A stretch of 64,000 nucleotides of DNA, taken from the NCBI RefSeq assembly GCF_019457945.1, contig NZ_JAHZSU010000003.1:620001-684000 (forward strand), in the 5' to 3' direction. The DNA comes from Ornithinimicrobium laminariae (GTDB lineage Bacteria; Actinomycetota; Actinomycetes; Actinomycetales; Dermatophilaceae). The notes under the pieces were generated by a model. The model saw nothing but the letters and a program-made list of their open reading frames with translations, did not search any database and was not told the DNA's origin. Below are positions 53,895 through 62,174 of this stretch, piece after piece (position 1 is the stretch's first letter; each line of letters starts with the position of its first letter). A program made the translations under genes and the position numbers.

Positions 53895-53917
53895 TTGACG
53901 TTAACGTAAACGTAAAC
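53895..53917. promoter_or_regulatory. MerR-type operator with ACGTTAACGT palindrome
   Basis: Palindrome ACGTTAACGT (53898-53907) runs into the direct repeat ACGTAAACGTAAAC. On the minus strand TTGGGG and CAATAT flank exactly 19 bases containing it, the long spacer typical of MerR-controlled promoters. The half-sites resemble TTTACGT sites of LiuR-type regulators. Confidence 0.65.
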
Positions 53918-54009
53918 CCCAACGTCGGGCGCTGGCAACTCCTCGCGAAGACTCCATCCTGCGGCATTGCACTTGACGCCTACGTAAAGACCTTGCAAGA
54001 TTTGGCCCT

Positions 54010-54405
54010 ATGCCCCCCTCATCCACCACGTGGACCATTGCCGAGATAGCCAATGAGTTCTCGGTAACCCATCGCGCGCTGCGCCACTACGAGCAAATGG
54101 GGTTGCTGTCTCCCGAGCGAGTGGGGCCAAACGGCTCTCGTCGCCTCTATGACAAGAGGGACCACATCCGACTGGCGTTGATTTTGCGCGGGCGCCGCCT
54201 TGGCTTCCCGCTGGAAGAGATCGGCACCATCATCGATATGTATGACGACCAGCCGGGCGAGGCTGGCCAGTTGCGCTACCTCCTGGACCAGATCCAGGAT
54301 CGGCGCGCCGACCTGCAACGCCGCCGGGCTGACATCGACCAATCACTGGGCGAGCTAGAAGAGCTCGAGGCCCGCTGCCACAGCGACCTGAAGAGATTGT
54401 CTTGA
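54010..54405 (+). CDS. MerR-family regulator, LiuR-like
   Basis: A 131-residue MerR protein. The winged helix-turn-helix is [31 protein letters not shown], followed by a dimerising coiled coil ([20 protein letters not shown]). It lacks the metal-binding cysteines of CueR/MerR and resembles regulators of branched-chain acyl-CoA genes. Divergent from the dehydrogenase-carboxylase operon with a 19-base-spacer promoter between, so it is the probable regulator of that operon. Confidence 0.85.
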   Translation: MPPSSTTWTIAEIANEFSVTHRALRHYEQMGLLSPERVGPNGSRRLYDKRDHIRLALILRGRRLGFPLEEIGTIIDMYDDQPGEAGQLRYLLDQIQDRRADLQRRRADIDQSLGELEELEARCHSDLKRLS

Positions 54406-54435
54406 AATCTGCCACGACGACCCCCGCACAGGGAC

Positions 54436-54441
54436 TAGGGT
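54436..54441 (+). promoter_or_regulatory. Leaderless -10 box, accA3
   Basis: TAGGGT, seven bases before the ATG at 54449; selects that ATG over the in-frame GTG at 54440. Confidence 0.5.
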
Positions 54442-54448
54442 GACCGCT

Positions 54449-56221
54449 ATGCCGATTAGCAAGGTTCTGATTGCCAACCGAGGCGAGATCGCCGTTCGTA
54501 TTGCCCGCGCGTGCACAGATGCCGGTCTCGGCTCTGTCGCTATTTACGCCGAGCCCGACCGCGACGCCCTGCACGTCAAGGTGGCCGACGAGGCCTACAG
54601 CCTGGGCGGTTCAACGCCAGGCGACTCCTACCTCGTGCAAGAGAAGATTCTCGACATCGCTGCCTCCAGTGGCGCCGACGCGGTGCACCCGGGGTATGGC
54701 TTCCTGGCTGAGAACGCTTCGTTCGCTCAGGGCGTGATGGACGCAGGCTTGACCTGGATTGGCCCCTCCCCTGACGCCATCGACAACCTCGGCGACAAGG
54801 TCAAGGCGCGTCACATCGCGACCAAGGCCAAAGCTCCCTTGGTGCCAGGCACCAAGGACCCAGTCAAGGACAGCAAAGAGATTGTCGCCTTCGCTAAGAA
54901 GCACGGTCTGCCGGTCGCCATCAAGGCTGCCTACGGCGGTGGCGGCCGCGGCTTGAAGGTCGCCCGCACCATCGAAGAAATCCCCGACATGTTCGACTCC
55001 GCAGTCCGCGAAGCCGTTGCTGCCTTTGGTCGCGGCGAGTGCTTCGTGGAGCGCTACCTCGATCGCCCACGGCACGTTGAGACGCAGTGCCTAGCTGACC
55101 AGCACGGCAACGTGGTTGTGGTGTCCACTCGCGACTGCTCGCTGCAGCGTCGTCACCAAAAGCTTGTTGAAGAGGCACCCGCGCCGTTCTTGGACAAGAA
55201 GCAAAACGCGGAACTCATCCGGGCATCGAAGGCCATCCTTAAGGAAGCCAAGTATGTCGGCGCTGGCACCTGCGAATACCTCGTTGGCCAGGACGGCGTT
55301 ATTTCCTTCCTTGAAGTCAACACCCGTCTGCAGGTTGAGCACCCAGTCACCGAAGAGGTGACCGGCATCGACCTGGTCCGCGAGCAGTTCCGCATCGCCG
55401 ATGGCGAGGCCCTGGGCTATGACGAGCCGGTCGCACGCGGTCACAGTTTTGAGTTCCGGATCAACGGCGAAGACCCCGGTCGCGACTTCCTCCCGGCCCC
55501 CGGCAGCGTACTAACCTACAAGACCCCCAGTGGCCCCGGCGTGCGCATTGACTCCGGTGTTGAGGCTGGCGACGTCATCTCCGGCGCTTTCGACTCGATG
55601 CTGGCCAAGTTGATCGTCACGGGCCGCACCCGCCAGGAGGCCCTGGAGCGCTCGCGGCGCGCCCTGGCCGAAATGGTCGTGGAAGGCATGCCTACCGCGT
55701 TGACTTTCCACCGTGTCGTGGTCTCCGACCCAGCGTTTGCTCCCGAGGGCGACGAGCCGTTCTCCGTGCACACCCGCTGGATTGAGACCGAGTTTGAAAA
55801 CTCGATCGAGCCTTACTCCGGCCCCACGGCTGAAGCCTCCGGTGACACAGAAGCCCGCCAGGAGGTTGTCGTTGAGGTCGGCGGCAAGCGCCTGTCGGTC
55901 TCGCTGCCGGGCGACCTGTCACTAGGTGGCGGCTCCGGCAATGGCGGTGGCCGCAAGAAGGCCCCCAAGCGCAGCCGCAGTGGTGGTGGAGCCGCAGCAG
56001 CGTCAGGCGATTCGGTGACAGCCCCCATGCAGGGGACCGTCGTGAAGTTGGCGGCCGAAGAGGGCACCGTGGTTGCCGAGGGCGACGTCATTGTTGTGAT
56101 CGAGGCGATGAAGATGGAGCAGCCCATCAAGGCACACAAGGCTGGCACCGTCACTGGCCTAAAGTCCGCTGTGGGCGACACGCTGACCAACGGCGCAGTC
56201 ATCTGTGAGTTGAAGGAGTAA
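54449..56221 (+). CDS. accA3: Acyl-CoA carboxylase alpha subunit: biotin carboxylase + BCCP, AccA3-like
   Basis: A 590-residue alpha subunit. Biotin carboxylase starts [34 protein letters not shown]-grasp [34 protein letters not shown] is the active-site block. A glycine-rich basic linker precedes the biotinyl domain with the biotinylated K555 in EAMKMEQP. It would pair with the AccD5/AccE subunits and be modified by BirA. Ends at an 18-base-pair hairpin terminator. Confidence 0.96.
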   Translation: MPISKVLIANRGEIAVRIARACTDAGLGSVAIYAEPDRDALHVKVADEAYSLGGSTPGDSYLVQEKILDIAASSGADAVHPGYGFLAENASFAQGVMDAGLTWIGPSPDAIDNLGDKVKARHIATKAKAPLVPGTKDPVKDSKEIVAFAKKHGLPVAIKAAYGGGGRGLKVARTIEEIPDMFDSAVREAVAAFGRGECFVERYLDRPRHVETQCLADQHGNVVVVSTRDCSLQRRHQKLVEEAPAPFLDKKQNAELIRASKAILKEAKYVGAGTCEYLVGQDGVISFLEVNTRLQVEHPVTEEVTGIDLVREQFRIADGEALGYDEPVARGHSFEFRINGEDPGRDFLPAPGSVLTYKTPSGPGVRIDSGVEAGDVISGAFDSMLAKLIVTGRTRQEALERSRRALAEMVVEGMPTALTFHRVVVSDPAFAPEGDEPFSVHTRWIETEFENSIEPYSGPTAEASGDTEARQEVVVEVGGKRLSVSLPGDLSLGGGSGNGGGRKKAPKRSRSGGGAAAASGDSVTAPMQGTVVKLAAEEGTVVAEGDVIVVIEAMKMEQPIKAHKAGTVTGLKSAVGDTLTNGAVICELKE

Positions 56222-56246
56222 CTGCTCGAACATGTTCTGAGCACAG

Positions 56247-56287
56247 CGAAGGGGCGGTGCAACCTTTAAGGTTGCACCGCCCCTTCG
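56247..56287 (+). terminator. Long perfect hairpin after accA3
   Basis: An 18-base arm (56247-56264, CGAAGGGGCGGTGCAACC) pairs perfectly with 56270-56287 across TTTAA. No T-run follows, as in many actinobacterial terminators. Confidence 0.8.
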
Positions 56288-56539
56288 TACTATTGAGACA
56301 CTCCGTATCTGCTCCCATTAAGTAAAAGCAAGTCAAGGTAAAAAAATGCACACAAAGTAAAAGTTGGGTAAAAAGTCCACACCGCCACTATTCAATCGCC
56401 ACACAGGTCTGATAATTGTCAGTTAGGCCATTGAGCCAGGGTTTGAGGGTTGATGGCTGGGCATGCGAGCATCAAAGAAGCCTCATAGTTGCGTGTTCAA
56501 TTACGAATTCATACACGACACAGGGGTCAGGATATTTCC
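56288..56539 (+). other. AT-richer intergenic region upstream of unknown two-gene unit
   Basis: About 250 bases with no gene I can support and visibly lower GC than the flanks. It holds four GTAAAA motifs (see 56322-56373) and, nearer the gene, TTGCGT, a 17-base spacer and TACACG, a possible promoter ending about 30 bases before the ATG at 56540. An AGGA lies seven bases before that ATG. Confidence 0.5.
56322..56373. repeat. Four irregular GTAAAA repeats
   Basis: GTAAAA occurs at 56322, 56338, 56357 and 56368, with AAGTAAAAG duplicated exactly. Possible regulator or bend site; spacing (16, 19, 11 bases) is irregular. Confidence 0.45.
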
Positions 56540-57059
56540 ATGGCGAAAACCGCGCACAGGAAGCCACTCGCAATCATTCTGGCAGGGGCATTAACGCTGG
56601 GAGGAGCAACCGGCGCAGCAGCCGGCAGTATCACTGCCAGCACACAGCCGGGTACTGCCAAACGAAGTTTCGCTGCTGGGCGCTCCAGTTTCCATCAGCA
56701 ACGCCTCCAGCGAGACCATCGACTCCGACCGAGAGGCCGAACTTTTAGAACGAACCTTCACCGAATACTTAATTCTGCAGGATGGCGCATACACGGTCAA
56801 CAATAATGCCATCCTTGCAGACGGGGAGGATGTCGATTTCTACGAATCTATGGCAGCAGACTTCAACACGATCTCGCAGTCGGGCGTACTTTCTGCGACA
56901 TCCGGACCGGAGACCCTTCTCGGCGCCGGGAATTGGCGCCATGCAGCGTGGGTTATCTTTAGGTTGACAGGGGGTTCTGTTATTCGAGGGGGTGTTGTCG
57001 GACTTGCCGCGAGTTTAGGCGCCGGCGGCGCTTGGTGCGCAACGCCCTGGGCCCGCTAG
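56540..57059 (+). pseudogene. Unrecognised exported protein with glycine-rich hydrophobic C-terminus, one-base frameshift
   Basis: I do not recognise a family. The ATG at 56540 starts a signal peptide (AHRKPLAIILAGALTLGGAT...AAAGS, about 1-29). After about residue 40 the coding character jumps to another frame; deleting one A of the AAA at 56660-56662 joins TQPGTA to NEVSLLGAPVSISNASSE and gives a 172-residue protein to the TAG at 57059. Middle: acidic, DSDREAELLERTFTEYLILQ. End: a hydrophobic glycine-rich segment, LTGGSVIRGGVVGLAASLG, then GAGGAWCATPWAR with one cysteine. The second frame has no start codon before 56850. It may be a decayed gene, a sequencing error or a real frameshift. Confidence 0.6.
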
Positions 57060-57091
57060 CGACAAGAACCAAACTCAGCAAGGAGGCACAG

Positions 57092-57367
57092 ATGCCCATA
57101 TTTGGTGTTAAGGCACCAGCCGATGCACAGCGAGCAGCTGGACTGATCGTGGAAATGTTCTTACACGAGGGTGCGGCCCAAGTTCTAGCTGAAGAGAGAT
57201 TCGCGGATTTCATGACCCGAGTTGGGTCGCTCTCTTGGTCAGAAGCCGCCAGGGAGTTAGATGGCGTCGTTGACCTGAAGCCAGACGAGCGTGTGATCCT
57301 CGCTCTCGTCGCTCGTAGACTAGCCGACAAACGATCGAACGACGAGAACGAGTCGCCGGACTCGTAG
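57092..57367 (+). CDS. Small unrecognised cytoplasmic protein of the island
   Basis: A 91-residue protein with a strong AAGGAGG Shine-Dalgarno six bases before the ATG, 32 bases after the preceding gene, so probably co-transcribed. No signal peptide or membrane segment. Mostly helical by composition, with alternating hydrophobic residues (AAGLIVEMFLHEGAAQVLAE, LKPDERVILALVARRLADKR) and an acidic tail (NDENESPDS). No family recognised. It could be an immunity-like, regulatory or chaperone partner of the exported product; this is inference from pairing only. Confidence 0.65.
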   Translation: MPIFGVKAPADAQRAAGLIVEMFLHEGAAQVLAEERFADFMTRVGSLSWSEAARELDGVVDLKPDERVILALVARRLADKRSNDENESPDS

Positions 57368-57387
57368 TGACAACAAGACATACAAAA

Positions 57388-57431
57388 GCGAAAGTAGGGT
57401 CGCCACAATTCCCCGGCGACCCTACTTTCGC
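57388..57431. terminator. Long perfect hairpin between island and lpdA
   Basis: A 17-base arm (57388-57404, GCGAAAGTAGGGTCGCC) pairs with 57415-57431. On the minus strand it is followed by TTTT, so it should stop lpdA transcription, and it lies 20 bases after the island's last stop. Confidence 0.8.
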
Positions 57432-57496
57432 GCGATTCCCACGCAATGCCCCCGCGGGCCACCGAGCAGCGAGACAGTGGCTAATTGCGCAGAGCG

Positions 57497-58891
57497 CTAC
57501 TCATCTACTGAGTGCAGTTGCCGCGCGGCTTCGGCGATCGAGCCGGACAGCGAGGGATACACGGTGAACGTTGACGAGAACTGGTCAACGCTCAGTTGGT
57601 TGGCCACCGCCAACGCGATCGGGAAGATCAACTCACTAGCTCGTGGAGCCACCACAACACCGCCCAAAATGGTGTCACCGCCCCGACGGGCAAAGAGTTT
57701 GACGAAGCCATCCGAGAGGTTTTGCATCTTGGCTCGCGGGTTGCCTGAGAGCGGCAGCATCACGGCTCGCGCGTCGACCTTGCCCGACTCCACATCTGCT
57801 GCCGAGATCCCGACGGTCGCAATCTCTGGATCGGTGAAGATGTTGGAGCTAACCCGGCCCAACGCCAGTGGAGCCACAGCGTCACCGAGTGCGTGTGCCA
57901 TCGCAATCCGGCCTTGCATGGCGGCTACCGATGCCAGCGGGAACACCCCGGTGCAGTCACCGGCGGCATAAATGCTGGACATGCTGGTGCGCGACACGCG
58001 GTCGACCACGATGTGTCCCGACTCGGTCAGGACAACCCCGGCCTCAGTAAGCCCCATGTCTTCGGTGTTGGGCAACGAGCCAACGGCCAGGAGTGCGTGA
58101 GAGCCGGTCACTTCACGGCCATCCTCCAGCGTGACCTTGACGGAGTCGCCGGTGCGCTCGACAGCTTTGGCTCGCGAGCGGTCAAGGACGTTCATGCCGC
58201 GGCGGCGGAAGACACCTTCCAGCACCTCAGCGGCGTCGACGTCTTCGCCCGGCAGGACGCGATCCCGGGATGAGATCAAAGTGACGTCGCAGCCCAACCC
58301 GAGATAGGCGTGGGCCAACTCAGCACCGGTCACACCGGAGCCGATGACAATGAGGTGTTCGGGCAACTCATCGAGACCATAAATCTGCTGCCAGGTCAGA
58401 ATGCGCTCGCCATCGGGCTGCGCAGAGTCAAGGACTCGAGGCCGCGCTCCGGTGGCTACCAAGATGACGTCGGCGTCCAACGCATCTTCGCCCGGCGCAT
58501 ACTTAACCTTGCCTGGGCCAGTGATCCGGCCCTTGCCCTGCACGACCCGCACTCCTGACCCTTCGAGGCGGGTGCCGATGTCAGCACTTTGTGCTTCAGC
58601 CAAAGCGATGATGCGGTCGTTGACCTCTCGCAAGTGGGCGGTGACGCCCTGGTCTCCCGGTGCTCCATCGAAGCCGACGCCCAGACGCGAAGCCGCCGAA
58701 AAGCGGTTCATGAAGTCTGAGGTCGAGATCAGCGATTTGCTGGGCACACAGTCCGTCAGGACTGCCGCGCCACCCAAACCTTGAGCTTCGACGACGGTAA
58801 CGTCGGCACCCGCTTGTGCGGCTGCGAGCGCTGCTTCGTACCCGCCGGGGCCGCCGCCAATGATTACGACAGAAGTTTGGTTGCCAGTCAC
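57497..58891 (-). CDS. lpdA: NAD(P)H-quinone dehydrogenase LpdA-like flavoprotein
   Basis: A 464-residue pyridine nucleotide-disulfide oxidoreductase family protein. FAD motif VVIIGGGPGGYEAALAAAQAG. At the redox site it reads GLGGAAVLTDCVPSKSLI, with only the second cysteine, so it cannot do disulfide chemistry. This matches M. tuberculosis LpdA (Rv3303c), an NAD(P)H:quinone reductase, in the same neighbourhood. GTG start; TTTGAT six bases upstream is a weak leaderless candidate. Confidence 0.92.
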   Translation of the reverse strand: MTGNQTSVVIIGGGPGGYEAALAAAQAGADVTVVEAQGLGGAAVLTDCVPSKSLISTSDFMNRFSAASRLGVGFDGAPGDQGVTAHLREVNDRIIALAEAQSADIGTRLEGSGVRVVQGKGRITGPGKVKYAPGEDALDADVILVATGARPRVLDSAQPDGERILTWQQIYGLDELPEHLIVIGSGVTGAELAHAYLGLGCDVTLISSRDRVLPGEDVDAAEVLEGVFRRRGMNVLDRSRAKAVERTGDSVKVTLEDGREVTGSHALLAVGSLPNTEDMGLTEAGVVLTESGHIVVDRVSRTSMSSIYAAGDCTGVFPLASVAAMQGRIAMAHALGDAVAPLALGRVSSNIFTDPEIATVGISAADVESGKVDARAVMLPLSGNPRAKMQNLSDGFVKLFARRGGDTILGGVVVAPRASELIFPIALAVANQLSVDQFSSTFTVYPSLSGSIAEAARQLHSVDE

Positions 58892-58924
58892 GAACCCATC
58901 AAACCATTAAGACCCGAGATCCAT

Positions 58925-58930
58925 TAGGGT
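58925..58930 (+). promoter_or_regulatory. Leaderless -10 box, punA
   Basis: TAGGGT, seven bases before the GTG at 58938. A GGAGG in between is too close to the start to be an effective Shine-Dalgarno. Confidence 0.5.
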
Positions 58931-58937
58931 CGGAGGC

Positions 58938-59825
58938 GTGCGCAACGAAGCCAACCTTGACCTCAGTGACCCCAATGTCGACCCCTTTGACGTCGCTGCC
59001 GCTGCAGCCGACGTGATTGCTGACCGGACTGCAGCACCGAGACATGACGTCGCCTTAGTGCTCGGCAGTGGTTGGGGGCCGGCCGCCGATTTGCTCGGCG
59101 AAACGCTGGCCGAGGTGCCCAACACGGAGGTGCCTGGCTTCAGCGACGCTGCAGTTGCTGGCCACAAGGGGATGATGCGCTCGGTGCGGATCGCTGACAC
59201 CGACCGACGCGCTCTGGTCTTCGGCACTCGCATCCACTTCTACGAAGGCAAAGGGGTGCGCGCCGTCGTGCACGCAGTGCGCACTGCTGCAGCTGCTGGA
59301 TGCTCCACTATTGTGCTGACGAATGGCTGTGGCGGCCTTAACCCTGAGTGGCCTCCCGGCACGGCGGTGTTGATCAAGGACCACCTGAACCTCACGGCCA
59401 ACTCGCCCATTGAAGGCGCGAACTTCGTCGACCTGACCGATCTATACTCCGCTGACCTGCGAGCCATCGCGCAAGATATCAATCCCAGCCTCGATGAGGG
59501 TGTTTACGCACAATTCCGCGGACCGCACTACGAGACACCGGCCGAAGTGCAAATGGCCAAGGTGCTCGGCGCAGACCTCGTTGGTATGTCGACTGGCCTG
59601 GAGGCCATTGCGGCTCGCCAAGCCGGAATGAAGGTGCTGGGGCTCTCGTTGGTGACGAACGCCGCCGCTGGTATCAGCGAAAGCGCACTGTCCCACCAGG
59701 AAGTCATCGAGGCTGGCCAAGAGGCTGCACAGCGGTCGGGCGAGTTGCTTGCCGCCATCGTTGCCCGTCTCGGATCCTCGCTCGATCGCAAAGGAACTCT
59801 GCCATGCCGCATAACCAAGACCTGA
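58938..59825 (+). CDS. punA: Purine-nucleoside phosphorylase, trimeric type
   Basis: A 295-residue purine-nucleoside phosphorylase that splits inosine/guanosine with phosphate. VLGSGWGPAADLL phosphate loop; FYEGKGVRAVVHAVR; GPHYETPAEVQMAKVLGADLVGMSTGLE with the base-site glutamate; SLVTNAAAGIS with the base-site asparagine. Same type as mycobacterial PNP (Rv3307). GTG start. Its end overlaps pmmB by 22 bases, so the two are coupled in salvage of purine ribosides and phosphopentose/hexose. Confidence 0.94.
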   Translation: MRNEANLDLSDPNVDPFDVAAAAADVIADRTAAPRHDVALVLGSGWGPAADLLGETLAEVPNTEVPGFSDAAVAGHKGMMRSVRIADTDRRALVFGTRIHFYEGKGVRAVVHAVRTAAAAGCSTIVLTNGCGGLNPEWPPGTAVLIKDHLNLTANSPIEGANFVDLTDLYSADLRAIAQDINPSLDEGVYAQFRGPHYETPAEVQMAKVLGADLVGMSTGLEAIAARQAGMKVLGLSLVTNAAAGISESALSHQEVIEAGQEAAQRSGELLAAIVARLGSSLDRKGTLPCRITKT

Positions 59826-61477
59826 GCGCCCTGACCGCGCAAGCCGAACACTGGCTGATGGACGACCCCGACCCGCAGACTCGTGCTGAGTTGGAGCAGG
59901 TGATTGCGGATGCACGCGAGTCTGGCGACACCGCTGTCCTTGCCGACAGATTCTCCGGCTTTCTCGAGTTCGGCACTGCTGGCCTGCGAGGCGAATTGGG
60001 CGCTGGCCCAGCCCGGATGAATCGTGCAGTCGTGATTCGCGCCGCCGCCGGCTTGATGGGCTATCTCAAAGAGACCGTCACCGAGGCCCCCACCGTGGTG
60101 ATCGGCTTCGATGCCCGCTATAACTCGGACGTCTTTGCCGCCGACACGGCAGCCGTGGTCACCGGAGCAGGCGGCCGTGCGGTGCTGCTCCCCGAGCCAC
60201 TGCCTACGCCCGTCCTAGCGTTCGCAATTCAACACCTGAGCGCTCACGCTGGCGTCATGGTGACGGCCAGCCACAACCCGCCACGGGACAACGGCTACAA
60301 GGTTTACCTCGGCGACGGCTCGCAAATCGTGCCGCCCGCCGACACTGACATTGCCGGACACATCGCGGCCATTGACTCCGTGGCCTCCGTTGAGCGCCCG
60401 GAGACTGGCTGGAGCGTTGCCGGTGATGAGATCACCCAGGCATACGTCGATGTTGCGGTGAAGGTGCTGCAGCCCGACTCAAGCCGTGAGGTTTCACTCG
60501 TGCACACAGCGCTGCATGGGGTTGGCTCCGAGGTGTTGCGTCGAGCCTTTGAGCAGGCAGGCTTCATGGCGCCGGTGCCGGTTGAGGAGCAGGAAAAGCC
60601 TGACCCAGCTTTCCCGACAGTTGACTTCCCCAACCCCGAAGAGCCCGGCGCTATCGACGCAGCCTTGGCCTTGGCTGACCAGACCCATCCAGACGCCGTG
60701 CTGGCCAACGACCCGGACGCTGACCGCTGCGCAGTTGCTGTGGATAGTCCTCAAGGTTGGCGCATGCTGCGTGGCGACGAGGTGGGCGTCTTGCTGGGCC
60801 ATCACGTGCTGCGGTCGGGCCGGATCACGGATGACCGCAATGTCTTTGCTCGATCCATCGTGTCCTCTCGGCTGTTGGGCGCAATGGCGCAAGCTGCGGG
60901 GATCCCCAGCGAGCAGACCTTGACCGGCTTTAAGTGGATCGGGCGAGTTCCCGGCCTGGCTTACGGATACGAAGAGGCCCTGGGCTACTGCGTTGACCCT
61001 GCCAACGTGCCCGACAAAGACGGCATCACGGCTGCACTGCTCATCGCTGAACTGGTCGCCGAAATGCGGGCTAAAGACAAGACACTGCTCGACGTGCTCG
61101 ATCAGATCGCCCTTGAGCATGGTGTGTATGCCACCGAGGCGTTCTCAGTGCGCGTGACCGACCTTAGCCTGATCTCCGCCGTGATGGACCGACTGATCAG
61201 CCAGACTCCCACCGATGTTGCCGGAGTCAGCGTCACGCAGGCAGATGATCTATCCGACGGTAGCGATGGCATTGCCCCCACTCCCGGGCTGCGGTTGACC
61301 CTGGCCGACGACACGCGCGTCATCGTTCGGCCCTCGGGCACTGAGCCAAAGTTGAAGGTCTACATCGAGGTTATAGAGCCGGTCAGTGGGACCCACCAGT
61401 TGAGCGAAGCTCGGTCTGGCGCGGCTCAGCGTGTTGAAAAGATCAAGGCCGCCATGCAGGAGCTGACGACCGTCTAG
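59804..61477 (+). CDS. pmmB: Phospho-sugar mutase (phosphomannomutase/phosphopentomutase family)
   Basis: A 557-residue alpha-D-phosphohexomutase. N-terminal FLEFGTAGLRGELGAGPARM; phosphoserine S156 in VTASHNPPRDNGYKVY; metal loop NDPDADRCAVAV; GFKWIGRVPG; phosphate loop RPSGTEPKLKVYIE. Larger than ManB and next to punA, as in mycobacteria. Fusion to nucleoside salvage suggests it may act on ribose-1-phosphate too; specificity cannot be settled by sequence. AAGGAA Shine-Dalgarno inside the punA end. Confidence 0.93.
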   Translation: MPHNQDLSALTAQAEHWLMDDPDPQTRAELEQVIADARESGDTAVLADRFSGFLEFGTAGLRGELGAGPARMNRAVVIRAAAGLMGYLKETVTEAPTVVIGFDARYNSDVFAADTAAVVTGAGGRAVLLPEPLPTPVLAFAIQHLSAHAGVMVTASHNPPRDNGYKVYLGDGSQIVPPADTDIAGHIAAIDSVASVERPETGWSVAGDEITQAYVDVAVKVLQPDSSREVSLVHTALHGVGSEVLRRAFEQAGFMAPVPVEEQEKPDPAFPTVDFPNPEEPGAIDAALALADQTHPDAVLANDPDADRCAVAVDSPQGWRMLRGDEVGVLLGHHVLRSGRITDDRNVFARSIVSSRLLGAMAQAAGIPSEQTLTGFKWIGRVPGLAYGYEEALGYCVDPANVPDKDGITAALLIAELVAEMRAKDKTLLDVLDQIALEHGVYATEAFSVRVTDLSLISAVMDRLISQTPTDVAGVSVTQADDLSDGSDGIAPTPGLRLTLADDTRVIVRPSGTEPKLKVYIEVIEPVSGTHQLSEARSGAAQRVEKIKAAMQELTTV

Positions 61478-61509
61478 GTCCGTCAGGGTCTAGACGGTGA
61501 GGGTTTAGA

Positions 61510-62112
61510 TCAGTTCAAGATCAAGACCACGGCGAGCGCGACCACCAGAAGGGCCACCGGCACCAGTGAGGTCCAGGCCCACTGTGCGGTGACGGCTGGT
61601 TGGTCTGGAGTTTGCTGCTTGTCAGCAATGCTCCAGGCCGACCGCGCCTTTTCGGCATGGTCGACAACGAGCGTCGCGGTCATACCCGGCTTGCTGCGGC
61701 CCCGCACCGTGGTGTCGGCGAAGTCCTCGCGGGCCCGACGAGGGGTGAGTTGTCGCTCACGCGGGATCGCCCACGAGTTGTGTCGGTGGCCGGTGGTGTC
61801 GGTCACTTCGAAGGCCCACTCGTGACTGAATGACTGAACGTGAGCAAACGGAACCGTCGTGTCGCGGAAGACGTTGCGTAAGACGACCCGATCAGACCAC
61901 ACCTCAACACTGGGGCGAAGCAGCAGCATCCACATGAGCCCAGCCACAATGCCAGCGATGAGCAGCGGATAGACCAAGTCAAGGCCCCGCGTTCGTGAAT
62001 CCACTAGGGAGATCACCACCGCCACCAGGGCACCCGTAACGATCACTGCTCCGACAATTCGGGCTGGCAACGTGCGGAAGGTATGGGTGCGGGTCGGCTC
62101 TGGAGTGCTCAC
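61510..62112 (-). CDS. PH-like domain membrane protein
   Basis: A 200-residue protein with two N-terminal helices (about 20-40 and 47-66) and a bacterial PH-like domain (VEVWSDRVVLRNVFRDTTVPFAHVQSF). A soluble loop and a C-terminal helix (LVPVALLVVALAVVLIL) complete it. Similar in layout to the actinobacterial PH-domain proteins near birA/accD5 in mycobacteria. GTG at 62112 preferred over an ATG eight codons upstream because of TACGAT. Function unknown. Confidence 0.78.
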   Translation of the reverse strand: MSTPEPTRTHTFRTLPARIVGAVIVTGALVAVVISLVDSRTRGLDLVYPLLIAGIVAGLMWMLLLRPSVEVWSDRVVLRNVFRDTTVPFAHVQSFSHEWAFEVTDTTGHRHNSWAIPRERQLTPRRAREDFADTTVRGRSKPGMTATLVVDHAEKARSAWSIADKQQTPDQPAVTAQWAWTSLVPVALLVVALAVVLILN

Positions 62113-62118
62113 TCCTCC

Positions 62119-62124
62119 ATCGTA
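62119..62124 (-). promoter_or_regulatory. Leaderless -10 box, PH-like gene
   Basis: TACGAT on the minus strand, six bases (GGAGGA) before the GTG at 62112. The GGAGGA abuts the start and is too close for a normal Shine-Dalgarno. Confidence 0.45.
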
Positions 62125-62160
62125 GGTTGCAGCCACCAGCCCCCTGCCGAGACTGGCGGC

Positions 62161-62166
62161 TAGACT
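62161..62166 (+). promoter_or_regulatory. Leaderless -10 box, uridine-kinase-like gene
   Basis: TAGACT, eight bases before the GTG at 62175. Confidence 0.4.
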
Positions 62167-62174
62167 TCATATCC

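Noticed and set aside
56489..56806. Reading the island's first gene as an 88-residue protein in a single frame
   Set aside because: After about residue 40 that frame becomes Arg/Gln/His-rich without coding character, while the adjacent frame is clearly coding; a frameshift explains both better.
58931..58937. GGAGG as Shine-Dalgarno for punA
   Set aside because: It ends one or two bases before the GTG, too close for ribosome binding; the TAGGGT leaderless arrangement fits better.
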